A DNA stretch of 64,000 nt, from positions 153,231,265 through 153,295,264 of the forward strand of contig CAXKWD010000005.1 in NCBI GenBank assembly GCA_964059195.1. The letters are read 5' to 3'. The translations under genes and the position numbers were made by a program. The stretch is from Ectobius pallidus (Eukaryota > Arthropoda > Insecta > Blattodea > Ectobiidae). A model generated the notes under the pieces. The model worked only from the letters and a program-made list of their open reading frames with translations. It ran no database searches and was not told the origin of the DNA. Below, piece by piece: positions 35,201 through 45,110 of the stretch (position 1 is its first letter; each line of letters begins with the position of its first letter).

Positions 35201-38200
35201 ATTTCTTGGATTCTTCAGTGAATCTATTCCAATTCCAAATGCAGCTGTAGCTATGACTTCATTTGTGAAGAGGGTAAACAAATCTTTCATTTCTACAGCT
35301 AGCATATCTCCATCTACAAACATAAAATAGAAGCAAAGCATCATAGCCTATATAATTATTTCTGTGTCATTAGCTATCATTCAGACAAATATTTTTTCAC
35401 TCCAATTTAAATTATTTGCATATTATTCTGTTTTAATAAATATTTTGGCTAAATATTTTAATTTTGATTATATATTATCACTTATTGGATATAGTTCTTA
35501 AATATGTTTTTATACCTAAAAATAACAATGAATTATATATTTTGAAGATCGTAATATGAAATCCAAATTACAATAATATAACAAAAGAAATAGTACAAAA
35601 TTTAGTAAAAAAAAGAAACAAGAATTCCTTAATGCTATATAGGCATTTATTTATTAAAAATTTCTTCAATTCCTTTTAAAAAGGTATTTCCATTCTTAGA
35701 TTTTAATCAATTAGGTAATTTATTTTATAATTTTGACCCAAAAAATACATAATATCTGTGAATGATGATTAGTGTGAAATTTATAATTAATTAATAAAAT
35801 TATACATTATACTTGTATTTACTTTAATTATGAATATCTGATTTGTTAATTACTTGGTTTGCATTATATTTTATAAAAATTATTGAACTGCACTAACTAT
35901 GTACCGTCATTAATCTACTTTTTACAAAAAATCCCCTGCAAAACAAATCTGGCTTAATGCTATGAATTGTTCTTGTTGATCTCTTTTGCAGTTCAAATTT
36001 TTTTGATATGTATTTATCATATGTACCTCCTCAAATGTTTATACTACAGAAACATTATTCTTGCGATGTGCCGAGAACATGGTAGCCTGGAAGTAAGTCA
36101 TCGGCCAGTAGTGGCTCATGTACATAACCCATCAATTTAAGTGCGCACAGTTTTCTGAATTAGGTCTGATCAGGAGTTAATTTTATTATATACATCACAT
36201 TTCATATTTTTTGTTTGTTTTAATGCCTCAATTTCTAACATTGAGTTTACATTTAAGTATTTGTTAATATCAAGTAAACGCAGTATTAAATATCTATATT
36301 ACGTAATAACAATACAAAATTTAAAAAAGAATGAACTTAATACTTTGACCATAACTTGTAGGAAGGTGTTTAAGAAAATCCAATACAAAAAAAGGCCATA
36401 CACCATACCTCTCTCCATCCTGCAGCCTTGGACATGGTTGTTTTTATTTTGTATACACTGCTGTAAGAAGTCGACAAATTGTTCTCCACTCTCGTTGATC
36501 AGTACAAACATATTCTTCATTTTGCTGGTTGTAAAAGCTGGACTTAGTTTAGATTCCATGTCCTTGTGCCCTGTTGAATAGAACAGGTATTTACAAGACA
36601 CATAACTACATGCCCTACTGTAAAATTCTAAAATACAATATACAAAATACACAATTAATTACCCTTACATTTACATCCTGACATTATTAATGTTTTTGCA
36701 TGATTATAAAATATATATCTATCTGCAGTAGCAGCATTGTCATTGTAAAATAAGTTACTTTTACAGTTCATCAACATGAAACGTTTACTGATAAAATATT
36801 TCTTCAGTTAGCATTTAAATATTGTGTCAGATAATGATTTTAATTTTGTTGGTAATTTATTATATAGTTTAATTCCCCTCACACTGACACCTCTATTTGA
36901 TATTTGCTTGATGTGTACTGTCTTATGATAGTCTATTTTACTTTGGGTATTATAGGAGTGACTTCATTATTTTTTGTAAGTTTTCTTTCAGTAACAAACA
37001 AAATTATACGATGTACATACAGTGAGTATATGGGTGATTCTTCAAATACGGGAAAATTTGGAGTGTGTAAAATCCAAATTTTTTACTTTGTTTAAAAAAT
37101 CTCAAAAAAATCACAAAAATACTTCAGGGGTTACTTGATTATAATATGACACCAGCAGAGCTTAAATGTTTATATTTTTATTTATTTTAATTTCTTTATT
37201 TTTTAAAGCCATGTGGATGACAGCTGTGTACATGTGGATGGCAGAAGGCCACATTAATGACTAACTTTGGCAACAATCTGCTTTTCTTTATGTGATATCA
37301 TATTTTCTCAGCATATTTCAGTTGATTTTGCATCAAATTTGGAAATTTGTGTGGATACTCCGGAATTAATGTAATTTTAACGAGACTGTGTTTTTATGGT
37401 TTTGGGGGAGGGGGGAATCAAGCAGAAATTCATTTAATCAGTTTTAAGATCTTAAGTACAGGTCACAGACACCGCAAACACAATAGTATCCTACATTTAT
37501 CATCTACATGACTTCAGAGTCATCCACATACCCCTTCATGAGACATGTGGATGACACAAAAATCAGGCATGTGGATGACAAAAAAGGAGTTTAAGTGGTC
37601 TCAGCAAGCCGTTTCTAAACCTCTGTAGGCTCAACTTCAGTCAGGTACTTTGAATTGGAGGTTTATCATAGTGCATAATCAAAATTAATTAATATTCACT
37701 TTCTGCCTACTTTCTAGAAGCCATGTTAATGACTGGGAATAAAAACGTTTTCCTTGAAAATTATACAAAGTCCTTTGTTAATCCCAAACTGTTTGTAAGC
37801 AAGCAAAATTCAACCTTACAATTCAACCACAAGCTGCCCTGTTGGCTTTCTAACACTGTTGCCAGTTTTACAAATTTCTCATTTCTGCAGAAAAAATTCC
37901 ATTCTTTTCAGCCATGTGGATGACCAAAAACCCTTGGGACATTCTTTATGTTCATTAGGTGGGGTGACAATTTTATTTCATTTTATTTTTTAGGGGTTAA
38001 TATTCTTCACACATTCATACTCATTGACAGGAAAAAAGTTGAAAAGGAAATAACATTTTGTTTTGTGGAAAAATGCATTAGAATATACAAAACCGAGGTT
38101 TGGGACAGGGCATGTGGATGACATTTCATTGAATTAAATTCGATTTTGGAATATCAGAATTTAAAGTTAGTGACATTTCAAACTGATAGTTGTAGTATGG

Positions 38201-38428
38201 AAGTAGTAGAAACAAACTTTTATTTTAATTTTTTTTTTTAAGTTGAATTTGAAGGGAAATATCACTCCGGAACACAAATTTTCCCGTATTTGAAGAATCA
38301 CCCATATAGTTAACATGAAGCTATTGGATGGCAAAGTTCCTCTACATACATAGATTATTATCTATTTTTTCTTTGCCCTTACCACTATAAGAATTTATAT
38401 TAATGTTTGATATAGAGATTTAACATAC

Positions 38429-38459
<31 letters not shown>

Positions 38460-41172
38460 CTTCTTCTTCTTCTTCTAGTGCCTATCCGTTCCAGATGTTG
38501 GTGACCATCATAGCTATATCACTTTTGCTTGTTCGAAAAAGTTCCTCACTCGTGTGTGAGGTCCATGTTCTTAAGTTTCCAATCCAAGATCTTCTTCTTC
38601 TTCCTCGTCCTCTTTTACCAGGGATCTTTCCTTGAAGAATGTTTTGCAGCAGTTTATACCTGTTTCCATTCCTCATTATGTGGGCGAGATATTGTAGTTT
38701 TCTGCATTTTACTGTATTTACGACTTCTTTTTCTTTCTTCATTTTGTGGAGAATGTCATTGTTAGTAATTTTATTTGTCCATGGCACTCTTAGCATTCTT
38801 CTGTACAGCCACATCTCAAATGCCTCAAGTCGTTTGCTCGTTGTCTCAGTCAAAGTCCAGGTCTCAGCTCCAAAGAAAAGGATGGAAAATATGTAGCAAC
38901 GTAGAAATCTTAATTTTGTTTCAATTGTGAAGTGATGGCTCGTGAACACATCTGCCTTTCTCAATAAGGATTTTAATTTTATTGTGAGTTATTCCATTGG
39001 ATGTTAAATGTTAGGTCCCAGATATATGTAAATTTTCTTGGTACATCGCTCAAAACAGTCCTCCACAGAGATCCGAATGGAGGAGTAGAAACTCCAGAAC
39101 ATTTTGCTTTGAGCTCACCATAAGGATCTTTAATTGAGTGGTTTCCTATTGCCTTCTCCATTCTATGCCGTTGACCAACTGTTGGTTCATCTGCCTTTAG
39201 AGACAATTTCTTACCTCAGGGACAAGAGAGTGCCCCAGACCTTTACCCGTTCATCTGCCCTCCTGACAGACCATTGGCACCTGGTAAAGGGGGGCTCCTT
39301 AATCCGGGAGTCATTCGGTCCCTGCATTTGTCAGCCGCTTGAATATAACAATCTGTATATTCAACGTTGCCCGCTGTCTACTGCGGGAAGGTGAATGTCA
39401 GGCGTTTCCTTTCTGAGATTCGGTAAATACTTTGTTCAAACTAAATCACTGCTTTCAGTAAAAAATACAATGTCTGAAGTTTCACTTATGTGAATACTGT
39501 TTTCCAAGAAGATGTTTAAGATAATAATTGAGCATATAATCTGTACTAAAGGAGTTAGAAAAGAGATTAATAACCTTTTCACTGCTACTGGCGTATAAAT
39601 TCATCACTTTAAAAACTGTATAAAAGCAGAAATATACAATTTATAGAGCAATGCTGAGGATTTTTATTCTTGTGTTATGATTGTCATTCTATTCTACTGA
39701 AATGTTCCCCATTGATTTCAAACTTATATCTTACTGATGATTTTACTTTATGATTGCTTACATTATTATATATCTTTAATATGTACACGGAGTATATAAT
39801 GAGAAATTCAGAAATGGATATAATGGAAATAGGCATAAGAATTGGAGGAAGGAGAATCAATAATCTTAGATATGCTGATGATACCACCATAATCACAAGA
39901 AGTGGCAAAGAAATGGAAGATATAGTAATGAGAATAACAAAAGAAAGCAGCAAAGCAGGCTTAAAATTAAATCTACAGAAAACGACATTCATGACTACTG
40001 ACAACAAAGAAAAAATTACAATAAATGGAGAAGAATTTAAGATGGCAGAAAAAGTCAACTATTTAGGAGTAACAATAACAAAATCAGGATATTGTACAGA
40101 TGAAATTAAAAGAAGAATAGTATTAGGAAAAATAGCCACAAACAACCTCAATAGATTCATAAAAGATACAGGTATATCAGTAAAGACAAAAATCAAATTA
40201 ATGCAAACAATGATTTTTCCAATAATTTTGTATGGCTGTGAGAGTTGGACAATGAGAGTTGCGGAAAAAAGAAAAGTAGACTCATTTGAAATGTGGGTGT
40301 GGAGAAAAATATTGAATGTAAAGTGGACAGATAGAAAAACAAATGAAGAAATTTTGGGAAGAATAAAGCCTAGGAGTTCCCTGGAAGCTAAAGCCACAAA
40401 ACTGAAGCTGGAATATTTCGGGCATGTTATGAGAAAACATGACTCTTTGGAGAAGGATATAATGCTGGGAATGGTAGAAGGAGCCAGAAAACAAGGAAGA
40501 AAGAAGATGAGATGGCATGATGAGATAACCAGGGCTACCAATCTTACATGGAAAGAGATTCTTGATCGGGTACAGGATAAAAATCAATGGAAGAGACTGA
40601 CACATCAAGTTACAAAAGCAAGAAAGAGACATTTTGAATAATACGGCTGGCAACCCACTGCTGTGTATATCCGACTGGATCACAAAGGATCGCATGCGAT
40701 CTGTGTACTCTACTACTACTACATTTTATATAAATTCAGCATTGTAGAGGTTAACTGAGTAAAACTTACCTGTTGGACTGATTAATCCTTCGCTTAGAAG
40801 AGGTTCAGTTTCTTCATTTAATGGCACTCGATGATCCAAAAAATATTCAGAGTCTTTTACCGTCACCATTTTGATAAGTTCTGGGTCCCTTAAGAGTATG
40901 ATAGGATTCATAAACTCAAACACTCCACCATACCTGCACCCCCTCAGCTTCCTATACAAGTCATTTACAAACTCGGAGACTGCCATTTGCCTGAACACAA
41001 CAGGTCCCATGTTTCCAAGAAATGGGATTGTTACAAGACAAGGCACATTGTGTTTGGAAAAGAAATCGTGGTTCCAAGTCCCTATTAAATACACTATGAG
41101 AATAAAAAAGCTGAAAACTGCTGCACAAAGCCATAGGGCCTCCAGTGGTGTCATGCTTACTCCTCTTTCCAT
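26088..41172 (-). CDS. Cytochrome P450 gene 1 (CYP3 clan, CYP9-like), complete
   Basis: Seven minus-strand coding exons: 41172-40770, 36570-36409, 35313-35108, 34875-34683, 32579-32352, 30345-30091, 26257-26088. All borders are GT-AG and phases agree; total 1617 nt, 538 codons plus stop, the usual P450 length. Present: N-terminal anchor, proline hinge (VPCLVTIPFLGN), helix-K ETLR (ExxR), PERF and the haem loop PFGSGPRSCIG split by intron 6, with the cysteine ligand. Missing: helix-C WxxxR (the site reads KDMESK after a 6-bp deletion) and the I-helix threonine (AGFDISS). It sits upstream of gene 2 in head-to-tail order, 4.2 kb away, with identical intron positions, so the pair is a tandem duplication. 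It may be a decaying or functionally altered microsomal monooxygenase; no stop or frameshift is seen. Confidence 0.93.
26330..27110 (-). repeat. Dispersed repeat with CCCACCCGTAA boxes, copy 1
   Basis: About 750 bp, homologous in inverted orientation to 55587-56335. Boxes CCCACCCTTAAC, CCTACCCGTAAC, CCCACCCATAAC and CCCACCCGTAAT recur along it. No coding frame. Class unknown. Lies in intron 6 of P450 gene 1. Confidence 0.8.
27127..27449 (-). mobile_element. tRNA-derived SINE, copy C, with 11-bp target duplication
   Basis: Flanked by TTTCAGTTAAG at 27116-27126 and 27450-27460. The complement starts with a tRNA-like head (B-box GGTTCTATTCC) and ends in a (CTTTA)n tail, seen as AAGTA repeats at 27127-27156. 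Intron 6 of P450 gene 1. Confidence 0.88.
27450..28459. other. Intron 6 sequence, nothing recognised
   Basis: AT-rich intronic DNA of P450 gene 1. GGCAGAGTGACAGGTGGTAAGTCCAT at 28296-28321 recalls text next to the 13090 repeat. No coding content. Confidence 0.4.
28460..28963. mobile_element. hAT MITE, CAGGGGC family, copy 1
   Basis: Starts CAGGGGCATATCCAAGAT and ends GAATACACGCCTG. Flanked by GTTGTGAA (28452-28459) and TTTGTGAA (28964-28971), an 8-bp duplication with one mismatch, as expected for hAT. Same family as 41780-42560. Confidence 0.85.
29329..29848. mobile_element. hAT MITE with 8-bp target duplication
   Basis: CAGGTATGGGCAACCTTTGG at the left, GGCGTTGCCCATATATG at the right. Flanked by perfect GTTTAAAG at 29321-29328 and 29849-29856. 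GC-rich subterminal blocks such as CGGGCC face each other. No transposase. Intron 6 of P450 gene 1. Confidence 0.92.
30091..30345 (-). CDS. P450 gene 1 coding exon 6 (helix K to haem loop)
   Basis: 255 bp, acceptor TTTCAG and donor GTAAGT. Encodes ETLRLYPPT (ExxR), HHDPHYFPNPETFDPERF (PERF) and FGSGPRSCIG with the axial cysteine. All are canonical. No equivalent exon for gene 2 is found in the window. Confidence 0.96.
30840..32100 (-). mobile_element. RLE-bearing LINE (R2/NeSL-like) remnant
   Basis: Broken minus-strand frames, in order: RT thumb text (PKYLGVIFHDEIV, LKPEQKLNSLNQYIW), a post-RT region (GLPHDFPIEMLYAPK, LCNQDTLNRSGRWMRRELRR) and a C-terminal region resembling the restriction-like endonuclease of R2/NeSL-type LINEs (LILDPMVRFEQ, EKESIYRPCIPHLNESY). 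At least one frameshift near 31810 and one stop near 31300 show it is dead and 5'-truncated. It lies in intron 5 of P450 gene 1. Confidence 0.82.
32225..32340. mobile_element. Fragment related to the 18211-18946 MITE
   Basis: Runs of GGTCATTTTTAGTCATTTTT and AGGTCATAAACATTCAAACCCT recall the right half of that element. One end only; boundaries uncertain. Confidence 0.45.
32352..32579 (-). CDS. P450 gene 1 coding exon 5 (I helix, altered)
   Basis: 228 bp, acceptor AACAG and donor GTAGGT. I helix reads FFAGFDISSMLL: the codon for the conserved threonine is ATA (Ile), whereas gene 2 has ACA (Thr). The rest of the exon is well conserved with gene 2. Confidence 0.95.
32580..34114. other. Intron 4 of P450 gene 1, left part
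   Basis: A minus-strand stretch (33690-33890) reads as protein-like text (SMSGHEEKTENLDKENPKPS) and a separate 81-codon minus-strand open frame lies at 33054-33299. I recognise neither; a transposon or processed-gene remnant is possible. Confidence 0.3.
34115..34252 (-). mobile_element. Full-length tRNA-derived SINE with 14-bp target duplication
   Basis: Perfect GACTTTCTTGTAAT repeats at 34101-34114 and 34253-34266 flank a 138-bp element. The complement has an A-box-like GTGAGTCGGTAGCGCGCC and B-box GGTTCGATTCCC, then a short body ending in a TTATT-type tail. The perfect duplication suggests a fairly recent insertion, in intron 4 of P450 gene 1. Confidence 0.93.
34683..34875 (-). CDS. P450 gene 1 coding exon 4
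   Basis: 193 bp, acceptor TTTCAG and donor GTTAGT. Ends GIIRPGMIHLLMQAKK; the usual RPDM aspartate is Gly. Its first half is much less like gene 2 than other exons are, with a 2-codon length difference. Confidence 0.9.
35108..35313 (-). CDS. P450 gene 1 coding exon 3
   Basis: 206 bp, acceptor TTGTAG and donor GTATAC. Encodes EVIATAAFGIGIDSLKNPRNEF; closely similar to gene 2. Confidence 0.93.
35314..36408. other. Intron 2 of P450 gene 1
   Basis: Very AT-rich, no coding content. 35640-35800 and 36790-36930 share diverged text (GGTAATTTATTTTATA or GGTAATTTATTATATA), perhaps an old LINE 3' end. Confidence 0.4.
36409..36570 (-). CDS. P450 gene 1 coding exon 2 (helix C, altered)
   Basis: 162 bp, 6 bp shorter than gene 2's. 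After GHK it reads DMESKLSPAF where gene 2 has WKEMRSTLSPAF, so both the Trp and the Arg of WxxxR are gone. Splice sites (CAACAG, GTATGG) and phase are intact. Confidence 0.94.
37031..38304. mobile_element. TIR element with internal CATGTGGATGAC boxes
   Basis: About 28 bp of exact terminal inverted repeat beginning TGGGTGATTCTTCAAATACG, flanked by TATA on both sides (37027-37030, 38305-38308), so a TA duplication is likely. CATGTGGATGAC occurs exactly at 37210, 37544, 37568, 37913 and 38111, with a variant at 37231 and an inverted 11-mer at 37519. No transposase. In intron 1 of P450 gene 1. Confidence 0.85.
38429..38964 (-). mobile_element. 5'-truncated LINE (RTE-like) with (GAA)n tail
   Basis: The minus-strand frame 38964-38482 encodes the C-terminal part of a reverse transcriptase (ILFFGAETWTLTETTSKRLE, FEMWLYRRMLRVPWTNKI, KLQYLAHIMRNGNRY) and ends shortly before a (GAA)n run (38429-38476 as CTT on the plus strand). 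A microsatellite 3' tail is typical of RTE-type LINEs. The frame is open but lacks the catalytic core. Intron 1 of P450 gene 1. Confidence 0.85.
38965..39753. other. Intronic, unassigned
   Basis: 39040-39410 is less AT-rich than its surroundings and reads like part of a dispersed repeat, but I cannot place it. No gene. Confidence 0.3.
39754..40725 (+). mobile_element. 5'-truncated RTE-clade LINE, RT C-terminal half
   Basis: Uninterrupted 295-codon frame (39754-40641) with INNLRYADDTTI (catalytic DD), a thumb region (KTKIKLMQTMIFPIILYGCE, SWTMRVAEKRKVDSFEMW) and the C-terminal KLEYFGHVMRKHDSLEKD block. The text is closest to RTE/BovB-type reverse transcriptases. A short 3' UTR ends in (TAC)n at about 40710-40723. 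Endonuclease and RT fingers are missing, so it is dead on arrival but little decayed. It runs antisense to P450 gene 1, in intron 1. Confidence 0.92.
40770..41172 (-). CDS. P450 gene 1 coding exon 1 (membrane anchor)
   Basis: 403 bp, donor GTAAGT. Encodes a single anchor helix (LCAAVFSFFILIVYLIGTW), the hinge VPCLVTIPFLGN and the helix-A region. The start at 41172 (MERGVSM) is followed by a second in-frame ATG six codons on; either could be used. Confidence 0.94.
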
Positions 41173-41265
41173 TAGCTAACTTCCATGAATTGATCTCCTG
41201 TTTTCTTCTTCTCTTGTTAGCTGACACCATGAGGTGATCTAGGCCTCCTGTGTAATCAGCTCATC
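41173..41265 (-). other. 5' UTR of P450 gene 1 after a conserved acceptor
   Basis: TGTTTCAG at 41273-41266 then GATGAGCTGA, as in gene 2. It carries a 3-codon uORF (ATG AGC TGA) and an overlapping out-of-frame ATG at 41230. An upstream non-coding exon is implied but not found. Confidence 0.65.
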
Positions 41266-41494
41266 CTGAAACAGAAAATGTATTATCTGGTATACAGGTT
41301 GATTGTTGTAAAACTAGATAATGATAATTATGAATGGATATGTCTTGATAAGGCTGGTCTTACACTGTCAAAAGTACTTGGATCACATTTTAATAATCTT
41401 TTATCTTTGACCTAAGATCTAAGATCAAAGAACAAGATACTGTACGAGATTAAGTTTGAATAAAATGTACTACAGCACATTAAAAGACCACCTG

Positions 41495-41779
41495 CATGGT
41501 CTAGTGGTTAGCATCGCTGATAGGGATCTGCAGGTACTTCTTTGAATCTTTCTAAGTTGGGGGGTTCTTGAACAGGGTGCACTCAGCCTTGTGACACCAA
41601 CCGAGGAGCTACTTGATAAAGTAGTAGCAATTCAGATCCAGTAAGCAATCAGTGGAAGCCTTGGGAGTAGGTATGCCAAACACATGTCCCCCCCCAGTCC
41701 TGCCATCTACCTATGGTAGACGGTGCAGCTGTCGGATGGTATGCCTAAACTCTCAAGATTAGCACCATGGAGGTAGATG
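41495..41779 (+). mobile_element. tRNA-derived SINE, different family
   Basis: A-box-like TGGTCTAGTGGTTAGCATC, followed by a roughly 280-bp body with no coding content. The 3' end abuts a hAT MITE whose duplication (GGTAGATG) overlaps this element's end, so the MITE landed in it. Confidence 0.65.
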
Positions 41780-42560
41780 CAGGGATGTATCCAAGATATT
41801 TTTTCGGGAGGGGCTATATAAGTCTATATAAGTTTTACTAGGGCCCGGAAATTGATGAAAATCATATTTTTAATAATGCAAATTATTACAAGATGTCAAA
41901 GAAATATTAAGAAATTGATGGTTTAATTTTGCATATTTTGTTAGTTTTGCAATGATGCATCATATTTGCTCAATTTTAAAATATTTGTGCATATTTAACC
42001 AATTTGTCACATTTATAACAGCATATTATGAGAGATGTCAAATATTGTGCATATCTCTGTTAATTTTTAAAAAAAAAAAAGCTATTTGGCTAAGTGAATG
42101 TTTTGGAAACCGACTATCAAATTTGTTGATAGTAAATAGACTATATTTTTTTGTAACCGATTATATAATACTAAAGCAACGTTATATTCATTATTTTTCA
42201 ATTTACTAAAATTTATTGCAATAACTTAACCTTGTTTTATTTTAATTTTTATGATGTAATTCATAAGACTTATACTATCTTTTAAAATTCGTGATGTAAT
42301 TCAGCCAACAACAGAACGTCTAGTCCAGTATTAAATTTACTTAAATAATAGAGCATAACTCATTTTTCCGGAGCATATTTAACAAATTTCAGGTAAAAAT
42401 TCGATGTTAGGCTGAGTTTTGTCGGGATGTGCAATTAAACTCTCTACTAGACCTATTTGTCAAATTAAAATGTTCTTATGTGCAACATATTAGCATTACT
42501 TAACGTTTCGGGGGGGGGGGGGCTGTAGCCCCCTCAGCCCCCCCTCTGAATACGCCCCTG
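41780..42560. mobile_element. hAT MITE, CAGGGGC family, copy 2
   Basis: Starts CAGGGATGTATCCAAGAT and ends CTGAATACGCCCCTG. Perfect GGTAGATG at 41772-41779 and 42561-42568. The interior near the right end has a long G run followed by CTGTAGCCCCCTCAGCCCC, also in copy 1. Confidence 0.93.
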
Positions 42561-42786
42561 GGTAGATGTACACTAAAATATTTGATCAAACCCACTTTTC
42601 TGCAAAAAAGACTGGAAACGACTGGTGCTGTTGTTAGGAATGTAAGCACAACAATAATAAACAACAATGAAATTTATTCAACATTTCATCTGGTTCATTG
42701 TCTTCTATTTATCTTTCAAACAACTGCTGTTTACATGCCATTTTCAGCTTTTTGCTGTAGTAAGCCTAACTAGAAAATGTAGAACA

Positions 42787-43160
42787 TGGGGATTGGAGAA
42801 AACTTTATAAACGACGAGCGTCATAACTCGTCATCGGATATAATAAGGGTAATTAAATCACGGAGGATGAAATGGGCTGGACATGTTGCGCGCATGGGGG
42901 AGGAAAGATATCTCAAAGGTGTTGACTGGGAGACCCGAAGGGAATAGACCACTTGGAAGATCTAGTCGTAGATGGGAGGACAATATTAGGATCGATTTTT
43001 GGAAAGTAGGATTTGCGAGGGACGATTGGATGGAGTTAACTAGGAATAGGGGTGAATGGCGGGCTCAGGTAAGCGCGGCAATGAACCTTCGTGTTCCATA
43101 AAATATATAATATTCCTTTAGTTTGCTGAGGGATTGTCTAATGTCATTAAGTAAGTACCG
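42787..43160 (+). mobile_element. LINE C-terminal remnant (jockey-like), copy 1
   Basis: Peptide text in shifted frames: MKWAGHVARMGEE, then GRPEGNRPLGRSSRRWEDNI, DDWMELTRNRGEWRAQV and AAMNLRVP. Same family, inverted, at 63700-64000. Frameshifted and dead. Confidence 0.8.
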
Positions 43161-43616
43161 GTAGGCTAACTAGAAAATATTGACGAAATGTAAAAGTTTT
43201 CAAAGAATCACCAATGACTGTAAAATCATTTTGATTAAAGAAGTTTGTTCAAAGAACTTCGATAGTGTGATATCGACTTAACAGAAATTTTACAGTAATC
43301 TTCTAGATAAGAAAAGTAAATTAATGAGTAATACATCATTGTTTCAGCAGGTAACTAGGATTGTCATTCAGCATAGCTTACAGATAAGATATTATGCTAT
43401 CTCATGGAATTCTTGGAGTTATCAATAGTAATACTAATAAAATGAACATAAGCATATATTTTTAAATCAAAGTTTAGCAGTTTTTACTTCTTTATAATCA
43501 TTATGGTTGTTATCAATTTTTTTTTAACGAGATTATAATATTATTGCAATTTCACATTAGAAAGTTTTAAAGACTCTCTCAGAAAAGACACTTGTGTAGT
43601 ATATAAGCCATGTATC
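43161..43616. other. AT-rich, nothing recognised
   Basis: No coding content or repeat ends identified. Confidence 0.4.
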
Positions 43617-43780
43617 CAGGGTGACTAGGCGTCCCGCATTTGGAGGATATGTCCTTTTATTAACCCAGTCCTCCCGTCCTCCAGGAATTAAAAAAAAATT
43701 CCAAAATGTCCGGCATTTCGGATCAATGCCTTTTTACACTGTTCATGCTTGTTGTCATGAACAAAGACGTTTTATATTTC

Positions 43781-43815
<35 letters not shown>

Positions 43816-43830
43816 GAATTAATATTATAA
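43617..43830 (+). mobile_element. hAT-like 5' end fragment
   Basis: CAGGGTGACTAGGCGTCCCG is a hAT-style terminus, followed by PGIKKKFQNV-type text and a (TTA)n microsatellite (43780-43815). No matching right end found. Confidence 0.5.
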
Positions 43831-44906
43831 GTACAAAACAAACACTTAAATCATTGGTCAACATGTTTTCTTGTCTTGATGCCACGATTAAACTATTATA
43901 ATCTATTTAAGTTTATCCCTATTGTACCTTTATGTAGTCACCTGTGGAAGACTTAGGCCTACACCAGTAGAATAACACGCATTAATTTTTATTATTCATT
44001 GCTATTTCCGAAATCAATTTCCAGTATTCAAATTCAACAGATTCCTTCCTACATCCATAGATAATTTATGTTGCTTGTTAAATATAATTTCAAAGATATG
44101 TCTTGTGTTCATTTATTTATTATTTCATTTCCTGAAGGACAGACCGGCAGTACGAAGGAAAATTTCAGGTGGCGAGAAATATGCCAGTTAGGCCGAACGT
44201 AATAAATATTAAAGGCATATCCTGATAACTAAATAAATAAAATGTTAACATATTTTATATTCTTGTAGTGCCGAACCACTAGTAGTTTAATTTACGTAAT
44301 GTCAATTTGAATTTGTCGCACATGTTTCCTACTGACTGCCCTTTGATAAAACAAACTGTCGCACTCTGCATAGATACAACTCTAACCAACTACTTCCGGT
44401 GTAGTGAATTACGGATGCAGAGCTTCCTTGAACGGTTTATCACTTCTGAATTCAGTTCTAGGGAAATTTATTATTTACTGCACATCTTTATCACGGGATT
44501 TTCCTAAGTTTATATTCCGTGAATTATTTCATCACCATGCGAAATGCTCCAGGCCCTAGCAACAGAGGTTTGCATTCGGGAGATTCTGGTTTCGATCCTT
44601 GAGGCTAGCAATCCTGTTTTCTCATTTTCTTTCAGCAAATGCCAAGATTGTACATTCTGATCAAAAAAGAAAGATGGGTCAGTATATTGTAGAACTACTT
44701 AAACCAAACGAATTAAAAGAGCTGCAGAGATACACGCTTCTGATATTCTCTCTGTAACTGAGAGAATTAGACGAAATATTATTTTCTCATGCTACTTTGA
44801 AGTGGCAGAAAGGAAAACCTATCTGGGCACACATTGACAAATGATTAGGTCAGATATGTACAAACAGCAAAGACCAATCGCATTTAGATTCTTTGTAATC
44901 ACTAAT
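43831..44906. other. AT-rich, nothing firmly recognised
   Basis: At 44560-44615 a GGTTTCGATCC B-box-like word may mark an old SINE. No gene seen. Confidence 0.35.
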
Positions 44907-45110
44907 CAGTGGCGTTGGGAAGGAAAAGTTCGGGGGGGGGGGGATCGGACCCCCCAAATGAAAACCTAAAATTCTATTTGTTATTTAAACTCCGTTTTAT
45001 AAAAAAAATATTTTATTTAATAATAAAATACTGAACTTGTAAATGTAGGTCTATTATTTCCACTGTCCCATGTGTTATTTATTTATTTATTTATTTATTT
45101 AATATTATGA
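44907..45110. mobile_element. hAT-like fragment related to 54502-55371
   Basis: Starts CAGTGGCGTTGGGAAGG and continues with text shared with 54975-55110 (AACCTAAAATTCTATT, AAATACTGA.CTTGTAAATGTA). The right end is missing after a (TTTA)n run. Confidence 0.65.

Noticed and set aside
40059..40695. Minus-strand frames of 160 and 137 codons
   Set aside because: Antisense shadows of the RTE reverse transcriptase on the plus strand.
40961..41230. 89-codon minus-strand frame starting at 41230
   Set aside because: Alternative frame over P450 exon 1; listed only as an upstream ATG in the 5' UTR.
41495..41570. Possible tRNA (Asp/Glu-like A-box)
   Set aside because: No B-box at tRNA distance and no acceptor stem; SINE head preferred.
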